Origin: Nitrospirota bacterium
Lineage (GTDB): Bacteria; Nitrospirota; Thermodesulfovibrionia; Thermodesulfovibrionales; UBA1546
DNA length: 5,145 nucleotides
Reading direction: 5' to 3'
Assembly: GCA_004298625.1 (NCBI GenBank)
Contig: SCSY01000257.1
Location: 1-5,145 of the forward strand
The position numbers and the translations under genes were made by a program. The notes under the pieces were generated by a model, which was given only the letters and a program-made list of their open reading frames with translations, searched no databases and was not told the origin of the DNA. This document shows positions 1-4,740 of this stretch, piece after piece (positions within the stretch are counted from its first letter, which is position 1; each line of letters starts with the position of its first letter).

Positions 1-1
1 T

Positions 2-124
2 ATAAAACAGGGCGGGCTGAAAATAGATGACCAAAAATGCGATAACCCTGATGCAAAGCTCAAAAAAGGTGATTATCTTTTCAAGGCAGGAAAGAGGAAA
101 TTTTTGAGGGTTGTCGGTAAGTGA
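2..124 (+). CDS. tyrS: Tyrosyl-tRNA synthetase, C-terminal end (partial)
   Basis: An open frame enters from the left edge and ends at TGA 122-124, giving 40 visible residues. They begin IKQGGLKIDD and end GKRKFLRVVGK. This matches the C-terminal S4-like RNA-binding domain of bacterial TyrRS, where an 'R-x-I-x-Q-G-G-V-x-I-D' helix-turn is followed by a 'G-D-x-L-x-x-G-K-R-K-F-x-R-V' strand pair. In the family this domain binds the tRNA while the missing N-terminal Rossmann domain activates tyrosine in the cytoplasm. The KRKF-RV ending resembles the type of TyrRS whose S4 domain finishes the protein. Other S4 proteins share the fold, but the terminal GKRKF-RV wording favours TyrRS. The gene converges on hemC with only 9 bp between stop codons. 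Confidence 0.82.
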   Translation: MKQGGLKIDDQKCDNPDAKLKKGDYLFKAGKRKFLRVVGK

Positions 125-133
125 AGTTATCTC

Positions 134-1132
134 TCAACTTGCTATGTCGCCGTTAACAGGCCTGATGTCTTTGCCGTAGACTTCGTCAAGAATCTCTTTT
201 GCGCCTTTTGAAAGCAGGTCTTCCGCAAGTTTGAGTCCGAGGGATTCTGCATCTTTGGGATTTCCTTCTATATGGCTCTTGATAATCCTGTCACCCGAAA
301 CACTCCCAACAAGGCCGTCCAGCACAAGCTTGCCACCGGCAAGCTTTGCATGCGCTGCTATCGGCACCTGACAACCGCCTTCAAGTTTCTTTAGGCATGC
401 ACGCTCTGCTCTGACACAAACAGATGTCTCAGGATGATTCAATGGAGAAATAAGCTTATTTATAAATTCATCGTCAACCCTGCACTCGATGCCGATTGCG
501 CCTTGGCCTATTGCCGGAAGGCTTATTGAAGGCTCTATTGTTTCCGTTATCCTCTCTGCCCATCCCAGTCTCTTTACCCCTGCTGCCGCAAGAATGATTG
601 CGTCAAATTGTCCTTCATCTAGTTTTCTTATCCTGGTATCGAGATTTCCTCTTAATTGCATAATCTTTAAATCAGGCCTGATGCTGAGCAACTGAGACGA
701 ACGCCTTAAGCTGCTTGTCCCTACAGTCGCGCCCTGCGGTAAGTCTTGAAATTTTTTTATTTTCTTTTCGCTAACCCCTGACCCCTGACCCCTAATCCCT
801 GCAGTTATAAACGCGTCACGCGGGTCTTCCCTCTTGCATATTACGGCAAGGTAAAGCCCTTTCGGAAAATCAGTGGGCACATCCTTCATGCTATGGACGG
901 CAAGGTCAGCCTCTCCCCGTAGTATCGCTTCTTCTATCTCCTTCACAAAAAGCCCTTTGCCGCCGACCTTTGCAAGCGGCACATCAAGAATCTTGTCGCC
1001 CGTTGTCTTTATCTTATTGAGTTCGATAGTCAGATCAGGATTTAACTTTAAAAGCTCGGACTTCACCCATTCAGCCTGCCAGAGAGCAAGCTTGCTTCCG
1101 CGAGTGCCGATTATAACTTTCTTTTTTGCCAA
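134..1132 (-). CDS. hemC: Hydroxymethylbilane synthase (porphobilinogen deaminase)
   Basis: This cytoplasmic enzyme joins four porphobilinogen molecules into hydroxymethylbilane, the linear precursor of uroporphyrinogen III in haem, sirohaem and cobalamin synthesis. The 332-residue product has the family landmarks in order: IGTRGSKLALWQA near the N-terminus, VGGKGLFVKEIE (57-68), HSMKDVPT with the catalytic Asp84, VGTSSLRR (137-144), LRGNLDTR (160-167), LPAIGQGAIGIE (205-216) and EGGCQVPIA. Cys254 of that last motif is the attachment site of the dipyrromethane cofactor. The start is TTG at 1130-1132. It is preceded directly by an in-frame TAG and weakly by GAGAG at 1142-1146, and the next Met is residue 82, inside a conserved motif, so TTG is the only reasonable start. 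The protein is about 10-20 residues longer than usual. Most of the excess is a glycine-rich loop (about residues 110-121) encoded by a heptamer array. No other hem gene lies beside it. Confidence 0.97.
   Translation of the reverse strand: MAKKKVIIGTRGSKLALWQAEWVKSELLKLNPDLTIELNKIKTTGDKILDVPLAKVGGKGLFVKEIEEAILRGEADLAVHSMKDVPTDFPKGLYLAVICKREDPRDAFITAGIRGQGSGVSEKKIKKFQDLPQGATVGTSSLRRSSQLLSIRPDLKIMQLRGNLDTRIRKLDEGQFDAIILAAAGVKRLGWAERITETIEPSISLPAIGQGAIGIECRVDDEFINKLISPLNHPETSVCVRAERACLKKLEGGCQVPIAAHAKLAGGKLVLDGLVGSVSGDRIIKSHIEGNPKDAESLGLKLAEDLLSKGAKEILDEVYGKDIRPVNGDIAS
771..798. repeat. Four-unit heptamer array inside hemC
   Basis: Four consecutive 7-base units on the + strand read CTAACCC, CTGACCC, CTGACCC, CTAATCC. 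On the hemC sense strand the unit is GGGTCAG with minor variants. The array is translated in frame as a Gly-rich stretch (GIRGQGSGVS, about residues 112-121) between 'DPRDAFI' and 'LPQGATVGTSS'. In typical HemC proteins that segment is about a dozen residues and has no such run. It is probably a surface loop leading into the interdomain region. Confidence 0.85.
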
Positions 1133-1155
1133 CTAATTTATCTCTCTTTCTGTAA

Positions 1156-1238
1156 TGTCATTCCTGTGAAAACAGGAATCCATGTCTTTTATCCCTGTTT
1201 ATAAAAATGTCTGGATTCCCGCCTGTGCGGGAATGACA
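1156..1238. repeat. Inverted pair of REP-like hairpin repeats
   Basis: The left copy has a perfect 7-bp stem, ATTCCTG (1160-1166) with CAGGAAT (1173-1179), around a 6-base loop. The right copy has a perfect 8-bp stem, ATTCCCGC (1215-1222) with GCGGGAAT (1227-1234), around CTGT. The copies are in opposite orientation: the outer ends TGTCATT (1156-1162) and AATGACA (1232-1238) are exact reverse complements, and the inner flanks GGAATCCA and TGGATTCC also match. The 'GTCATTCC-CG...GGAATCCA' form is a widespread dispersed palindromic repeat in many bacterial genomes. Such elements are often spread by RAYT-type transposases, but none is in this window. Confidence 0.88.
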
Positions 1239-1264
1239 GATAAACAGTAGTTTTATAGTATAAT
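1233..1264 (+). promoter_or_regulatory. Possible promoter for mqnE-mqnC
   Basis: A perfect TATAAT -10 hexamer lies at 1259-1264. The nearest -35 candidate is ATGACA at 1233-1238, which matches TTGACA at five of six positions and is the outer end of the right REP-like hairpin. The spacing is 20 bases, longer than ideal; an alternative -10, TATAGT at 1254-1259, would give 15. The site is the best-looking promoter upstream of mqnE, but without mapped transcripts it remains a guess. Confidence 0.4.
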
Positions 1265-1340
1265 ATCTTAACAGAAAAAGCTTCAAGGAAGCCCTAAAAT
1301 TGATAAAATCACTTCAGCCGACAGGATTAACCTTTCGCTC

Positions 1341-1368
1341 ATTCTCGGTCGTTCCGACCTCCGAGGAT
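1341..1368. repeat. Imperfect dyad in the mqnE leader
   Basis: CTCGG (1344-1348) pairs with CCGAG (1361-1365), extended outward by a wobble pair and two A-T pairs. Inside, TCG (1349-1351) pairs with CGA (1355-1357) around a TTC loop, leaving a three-base bulge. An alternative inner stem GGTCG with CGACC is also available. No run of T follows, so it does not look like an intrinsic terminator. It could fold in the leader RNA of mqnE or be another dispersed palindrome. Confidence 0.45.
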
Positions 1369-1456
1369 TTTGCCTCTTTATTTTTATATGAAATATCCCG
1401 GACTATCGACAAAATAAGTCGCTCAAGACCAACCCCTTCGTCTTTTAAAAATCAGA

Positions 1457-2557
1457 ATGCTTGCTAAAACCAAGAATAAAGTCCTTTCAGGCAAACGACT
1501 CTCAAAAGAAGACGCAATAAAGTTATTTGAGACCGATGATATCTTTACGCTCGGAAAACTTGCATCCTACGCCGCAAGAAAGAAAAACGGCAATAAGGCA
1601 TATTTCATTAAAAATATCCATATTAACCCGACAAACATCTGTGTGAACCGCTGCAAATTCTGCGCATTCAGCCGCTCAAAGGGCGAAGAAGGCGCGTATG
1701 AAATGACTATTGATGAAATTATCCATAAGCTACGAGCTATGAGCTATGAGCTACAGCCTCCTTACAGCGAAGTCCACATCGTAGGCGGCTTGCATCCTGA
1801 CTGGCCTTTTGAATATTACCTTGAGATGATTTCGAGAATAAAAAAATATTTTCCGAAGATATGCATAAAAGCATTCACTGCGACAGAGATAGATTATTTT
1901 TCGAGGATAAGCGGGAAAGGCATTGTTGAAATATTAACGGAACTTAAAAGACACGGGCTTGATACAATGCCAGGCGGAGGCGCTGAGATATTCGATATTG
2001 GCGTAAGAAACCAGCTTTGTCCCGAGAAACTTTCAGGGGAAGGATGGCTTGCTGTAATGAAGGCTGCGCATAAGGCAGGGATAAAGACAAATGCAACCAT
2101 GCTCTACGGGCATGTGGAAAATTACGGGCAGAGGGTTGACCATCTGTTGAGATTAAGAGAGCTTCAGGACAAGACAAAAGGGTTTCAGGCATTCATACCC
2201 CTTGCATATCATCCGAAGAACAATGAGATAGGCGGCACATATTCATCAGGGATAGATGACCTTAAGACAATAGCTGTGAGCAGGCTTGTCCTTGATAATT
2301 TCTCTCATATAAAGGCTTACTGGATTATGCTTGGAGAAAAACTTTCGCAGGTTGCGCTCTTATTTGGGGCTGATGATATTGACGGAACTATTATTGATGA
2401 AAAGGTTACTCATTCGGCAGGAGCGCTCAGCAGCAAGGGACTTACTGCCGGCGAGCTGATAAATATGATTAAGAAGGCAGGGAAGGTTCCCGTTGAAAGG
2501 GATAGTTTTTACAGAAAGTTAAAAGTTAAAAGTCAAAAGCGAGATGTTAATGAATAA
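1457..2557 (+). CDS. mqnE: Aminofutalosine synthase, radical SAM
   Basis: MqnE is a cytoplasmic radical-SAM enzyme. In the futalosine pathway to menaquinone it joins 3-[(1-carboxyvinyl)oxy]benzoate to the adenosyl group of SAM, yielding aminofutalosine. The 366-residue product has the radical-SAM cluster motif C62-x3-C66-x2-C69 within NPTNICVNRCKFCAF. EVHIVGGLHPDWPFEYY (105-121), IKAFTATEIDYF (137-148) and TMPGGGAEIF (170-179) follow, wording that separates MqnE from MqnC. The ATG at 1457 is the only canonical start after the upstream in-frame TAA at 1415, and it fits the family N-terminus. No clear Shine-Dalgarno sequence precedes it. Two heptamer arrays lie inside: one at residues 91-100 just before EVHIVGG, and one forming the last residues (about 353-363). 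The gene overlaps mqnC by 14 bp in a different frame, suggesting coupled translation. Confidence 0.94.
   Translation: MLAKTKNKVLSGKRLSKEDAIKLFETDDIFTLGKLASYAARKKNGNKAYFIKNIHINPTNICVNRCKFCAFSRSKGEEGAYEMTIDEIIHKLRAMSYELQPPYSEVHIVGGLHPDWPFEYYLEMISRIKKYFPKICIKAFTATEIDYFSRISGKGIVEILTELKRHGLDTMPGGGAEIFDIGVRNQLCPEKLSGEGWLAVMKAAHKAGIKTNATMLYGHVENYGQRVDHLLRLRELQDKTKGFQAFIPLAYHPKNNEIGGTYSSGIDDLKTIAVSRLVLDNFSHIKAYWIMLGEKLSQVALLFGADDIDGTIIDEKVTHSAGALSSKGLTAGELINMIKKAGKVPVERDSFYRKLKVKSQKRDVNE
1728..1755. repeat. Four-unit heptamer array inside mqnE
   Basis: Units are AGCTACG, AGCTATG, AGCTATG and AGCTACA. They are read as residues KLRAMSYELQ (about 91-100) between the EMT-x-DEI helix and the conserved EVHIVGGLHP motif. 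This segment is usually an ordinary helix-turn and is a few residues longer here. A perfect first unit would place TGA at 1733-1735; the actual T-to-C change makes it CGA. Confidence 0.82.
2514..2541. repeat. Four-unit heptamer array at the 3' end of mqnE
   Basis: Units are GAAAGTT, AAAAGTT, AAAAGTC and AAAAGCG. They encode the basic tail RKLKVKSQKR of MqnE and end two bases before the mqnC ATG. A perfect third unit would create TAA at 2534-2536; the actual base is C, giving CAA, so MqnE continues into an overlap with mqnC. Confidence 0.72.
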
Positions 2558-3677
2558 ACATAAACGCATAACAAAAAAGGAAGGGCTTGCATTACTGAAA
2601 AACTCTGACCTTCTCGGCCTTGGGGAGTGGGCTGACGGGATAAGAAAAGGTTTGCATCCTGAAAAGACTGTAACTTTCATTGTTGACAGGAATATCAATT
2701 ACACAAACATCTGCATAAATAAGTGCACATTCTGCGCATTTTGGAGAGATAAAGAAGACAGAGATGCTTATGTTTTAAATAAAGACGAGTTATACAAAAA
2801 AATACAAGAGACAATAGCGCTCGGCGGCACACAGATTCTCATGCAGGGCGGCCTTCATCCTGATTTCGACATCGAATATTACATTGATCTGCTTAGGTCA
2901 ATAAAATCCCGTTTTGCTATCAATGTGCACGGTTTCTCTCCGCCTGAGATATGTTACATCGCAGACAAGTCAGACCTCACAATCAAAGAGACCTTAAATA
3001 TTTTAAAGGCTGCCGGTCTTGACTCGATACCCGGCGGCGGCGCAGAGATACTCTCTGACAGGGTGAGGGAAATATTAAGCCCGAAAAAAATAAAATCATC
3101 CTCATGGCTTAAGGTCATGGAGAATGCTCATATGCTTGGCATGAGGACAACAGCAACCATGATGTTCGGAAGCGTTGAAAAACCGGAAGATATTATCGAG
3201 CATCTTGAGGCAATAAGAAATTTACAGGATAGAACAGGAGGCTTCACCGCATTCATACCATGGACTTTCCAGCCGGGAAACACTGAATTAGGGTCAAAGG
3301 GTCAAAGGGTCAAAGGGTCAAAGGAGGGGACTGTCCCAGATTTACGGACGGAGAGAAGCGAAGTCGTAGAACCGGGACTGTCCCCGCATGCTGCAACTGC
3401 CATTGAGTATTTAAGAGTGCTTGCACTTTCAAGGCTATATCTCGACAACATAGAAAACATTCAGGCCTCATGGGTTACGCAGGGATTAAAGATAGCTGGG
3501 GTGGCCTTGAGGTTCGGGGCGAATGATTTCGGTTCTACGATGATAGAGGAGAATGTTGTCGCGGCGGCAGGCGTGAGCTACAGGGTCTCGATGGAAGATA
3601 TAATCCGCACTATAAAAAATACAGGGTTCAAGGCAGCGCAAAGAGATACCTACTACAATATACTCAAAGAGTTTTAG
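2544..3677 (+). CDS. mqnC: Cyclic dehypoxanthine futalosine synthase, radical SAM
   Basis: MqnC cyclises dehypoxanthine futalosine to cyclic DHFL by radical-SAM chemistry, a later step of the same menaquinone pathway as MqnE. The cluster motif is C57-x3-C61-x2-C64 in NYTNICINKCTFCAF. It is followed by GGTQILMQGGLHPD, VHGFSPPEI, SIPGGGAEIL and FIPWTFQPGNTELG, all typical of MqnC. The protein is 377 residues, about 20-25 longer than expected. The excess sits at residues 251-282, where an octamer array and a REP-like element are read through in frame between TELG and the AATAIEYLRVLALSRLYLDNI helix. Everything after the insertion is intact, so the protein is likely functional with an enlarged loop. 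ATG 2544 is taken as the start; ATG 2550 (residue 3) is nearly as good and has GCGAG better placed in front of it. Confidence 0.95.
   Translation: MLMNKHKRITKKEGLALLKNSDLLGLGEWADGIRKGLHPEKTVTFIVDRNINYTNICINKCTFCAFWRDKEDRDAYVLNKDELYKKIQETIALGGTQILMQGGLHPDFDIEYYIDLLRSIKSRFAINVHGFSPPEICYIADKSDLTIKETLNILKAAGLDSIPGGGAEILSDRVREILSPKKIKSSSWLKVMENAHMLGMRTTATMMFGSVEKPEDIIEHLEAIRNLQDRTGGFTAFIPWTFQPGNTELGSKGQRVKGSKEGTVPDLRTERSEVVEPGLSPHAATAIEYLRVLALSRLYLDNIENIQASWVTQGLKIAGVALRFGANDFGSTMIEENVVAAAGVSYRVSMEDIIRTIKNTGFKAAQRDTYYNILKEF
3291..3322. repeat. Four exact octamer units inside mqnC
   Basis: Four perfect copies of GGGTCAAA stand in tandem. They encode GSKGQRVKGSK from residue 250, in a position where MqnC relatives have a short linker. 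The same octamer on the sense strand, also four copies, is found in the ABC ATPase gene at 5063-5094. Confidence 0.93.
3326..3385. repeat. REP-like element with GGGACTGTCCC ends, inside mqnC
   Basis: GGGGACTGTCCC (3326-3337) and GGGACTGTCCCC (3374-3385) bound a 60-bp segment. Each end is itself a small palindrome (GGGA and TCCC around CTG), so each copy can form a hairpin. The interior holds a minor TTTACG/CGTAGA pairing. 'GGGGACAGTCCCC'-type palindromes are a common dispersed REP class in several phyla. Here the segment is translated without a stop as about 20 residues (GTVPDLRTERSEVVEPGLSP). At 60 bp it is a multiple of three. Confidence 0.8.
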
Positions 3678-3731
3678 CCGCTGCATTCACCTGCCGCACA
3701 TTAAACAGAAGGGACGATCTTTTCACCCATT

Positions 3732-4274
3732 CTATACTTCAAACTGATCCAAATAACCTTCGCGGATTAATTTGAAACTTCCAGTGCCTGTATCGAGACC
3801 GTATATATTGAAGTTGGTTTTTATATCGAAGCCTTCGAGATGAACCGCGATATTTATCGAGGCCGAACCTTTCCCTGTGCTTTTGACTCGATGGAAAACA
3901 AGGGTTGGCCATGAAAGCATCACGCCGCCGCTGTAAATTACGCTCCCGTCTTCCCGCTTTATTCCATCTGCCGAGATAATAAATCTTTCAACTCTGCCGA
4001 GCTTTTTTGTATAAAGCTCCACAAGACGCTCTCCTGACAGCACAACAAGATTATCCTCCTGATGGGGGTGCATATACCACGGGCGCTCAATATCTCCAAC
4101 CGCGCCCGGAGAGACGGCATGCGGCTTATGTATGACCCTGTCAATGGCATCAATCCCCGGAATCAGTTTCAAAGGGACAAAATCGAATGTGACTTTTTCT
4201 GTCTTGCGGAATATCTTTAGCGGCGAAATTTTGTAAAGACCGCTGACTTCTTCTATCACTTTTATCTGGGGCAT
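3732..4274 (-). CDS. Cupin-like protein of unknown function
   Basis: I do not recognise a named family with certainty. The 180-residue product has no signal peptide or membrane segment and looks like a small beta-rich cytoplasmic protein. RPWYMHPHQEDNLVVLSGE (64-82) resembles cupin motif 1, with His69, His71 and Glu73 or Asp74 as possible metal ligands. SWPTLVFHRVKS (121-132) resembles motif 2, with His128. Proteins of this shape are sometimes labelled dTDP-4-dehydrorhamnose 3,5-epimerase-like, but no rhamnose or sugar-nucleotide genes are nearby, so no reaction is assigned. AGGAGG at 4284-4289, nine bases before the ATG, supports the start. The gene begins 3 bp after the stop of the upstream DUF5661-like gene, so the two are almost certainly co-transcribed. 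It converges on mqnC with 54 bp between stops. Confidence 0.6.
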   Translation of the reverse strand: MPQIKVIEEVSGLYKISPLKIFRKTEKVTFDFVPLKLIPGIDAIDRVIHKPHAVSPGAVGDIERPWYMHPHQEDNLVVLSGERLVELYTKKLGRVERFIISADGIKREDGSVIYSGGVMLSWPTLVFHRVKSTGKGSASINIAVHLEGFDIKTNFNIYGLDTGTGSFKLIREGYLDQFEV

Positions 4275-4277
4275 ATT

Positions 4278-4712
4278 CTAAAGCCTCCTGCCCTCTGCCT
4301 CTGCAAGAGCTGTCTTTGCCTTTGTAATACGCTTGTAATAACTCTTAGCCTTAGCCGCATTCCCTGAGGCAATTGCCTTATGAAGGTCTCCTTCGAGCTC
4401 TGCAACCTCAAGCCTTCTGTAATAATCGAGCGACTCCTTCATGTGCGCAAGCACGATCATTCCCGTAATCACAGGGTGATTATTAGTCACATTTGCCTCT
4501 TTATACATCATGCCGTGCTCAAGCTCGACCTCAAGCCCGATGCGGAACTGCTCAGGCTCAATTTTCATGCTACGTGAATCTATCTCCTTTAGAATCCTTT
4601 TTGCCTCTTTCAGGGAAACCTTGTAATCCTTCATCTTCGTCCAATCTCTTAATCCTAATGCCTTGCAAACTCTCTGCACCTCGGGTTTGGTCACATACTC
4701 AGGCAGTTTCAT
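4278..4712 (-). CDS. DUF5661-like helical protein
   Basis: The 144-residue product is soluble, highly charged and apparently all-helical, without signal peptide or membrane segment. EQFRIGLEVELEHGMMYKEANVTNNHPVITGMIVLAHMKESLDYYRRLE (residues 54-102) matches my memory of DUF5661. That domain has a His-Gly after an acidic helix, an 'NVT' turn, and 'G-x-I-x-x-A-H-x-x-E-x-x-D-Y-Y-x-R-L' in the second helix. The conserved Glu and His residues would suit metal binding, but that is inference. The N-terminus (TKPEVQRVCKALGLRDW) and a Lys/Ala-rich C-terminal helix flank it. The ATG at 4710-4712 is preceded by GGAGGG. The gene lies 28 bp after the ABC ATPase gene and 3 bp before the cupin-like gene. 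Biological role unknown. Confidence 0.6.
   Translation of the reverse strand: MKLPEYVTKPEVQRVCKALGLRDWTKMKDYKVSLKEAKRILKEIDSRSMKIEPEQFRIGLEVELEHGMMYKEANVTNNHPVITGMIVLAHMKESLDYYRRLEVAELEGDLHKAIASGNAAKAKSYYKRITKAKTALAEAEGRRL
4284..4289 (-). promoter_or_regulatory. Strong ribosome binding site for the cupin-like gene
   Basis: AGGAGG on the minus strand lies nine bases before the ATG at 4272-4274 and inside the final codons of the upstream gene. This is a consensus Shine-Dalgarno sequence and fixes the start of the cupin-like gene. Confidence 0.8.
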
Positions 4713-4715
4713 AAT

Positions 4716-4721
4716 CCCTCC
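4716..4721 (-). promoter_or_regulatory. Ribosome binding site for the DUF5661-like gene
   Basis: GGAGGG on the minus strand precedes the ATG at 4710-4712 with only three to four bases between. The spacing is short but the motif is strong, and no other start fits it better. Confidence 0.6.
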
Positions 4722-4728
4722 GTTTTGA

Positions 4729-4734
4729 ATTATA
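4729..4734 (-). promoter_or_regulatory. Possible -10 box between the ABC gene and the DUF5661-like gene
   Basis: A perfect TATAAT on the minus strand lies in the 28-bp gap downstream of the ABC ATPase stop. No good -35 stands at the expected distance; the region inside the end of the ABC gene reads roughly ATGGAA. It could give the two downstream genes a second transcription start, but in an A/T-rich gap this may be chance. Confidence 0.3.
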
Positions 4735-4740
4735 TTTTAA

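Larger units (their letters stand above)
1133..1456. other. Divergent intergenic region between hemC and mqnE
   Basis: These 324 bases separate two genes reading away from each other. The hemC-proximal half holds an inverted pair of REP-like hairpins (1156-1238). A TATAAT box at 1259-1264 points toward mqnE, leaving roughly 185 bases of leader before the ATG. The leader contains a dyad at 1341-1368 and a + strand frame without stops from about 1264 to 1467. That frame has no ATG or GTG, only a TTG at 1300, and no recognised product. The minus strand across about 1318-1440 is also open without a good start. Neither frame is called as a gene here; a decayed gene or a long untranslated leader are both possible. 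Confidence 0.6.

Noticed and set aside
489..695. Open frame of 68 codons on the + strand
   Set aside because: It lies wholly inside hemC on the opposite strand; the hemC frame carries clear family motifs and this one has none.
771..798. CRISPR or minisatellite origin for the short arrays
   Set aside because: Units of 7-8 bases with no spacers do not resemble CRISPR, and there are no cas genes.
873..1136. Open frame of 87 codons on the + strand
   Set aside because: Antisense to the conserved N-terminal part of hemC and low-complexity Ser-rich; a shadow frame.
1318..1440. Minus-strand open frame in the hemC-mqnE gap
   Set aside because: No ATG, GTG or TTG start with a ribosome binding site, about 40 codons, no recognisable domain.
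1894..2192. Two minus-strand open frames opposite mqnE
   Set aside because: They overlap the strongly conserved MqnE core and show no recognisable domain or ribosome binding site.
3678..3731. Terminator between the convergent mqnC and cupin-like genes
   Set aside because: No GC-rich stem followed by a T run on either strand could be found in these 54 bases.
4321..4345. Near-duplicate TTGTAATA segments suggesting a sixth array
   Set aside because: Only two imperfect copies with an 11-base period, easily explained by the local Tyr-Lys-Lys-like codons of a helix.
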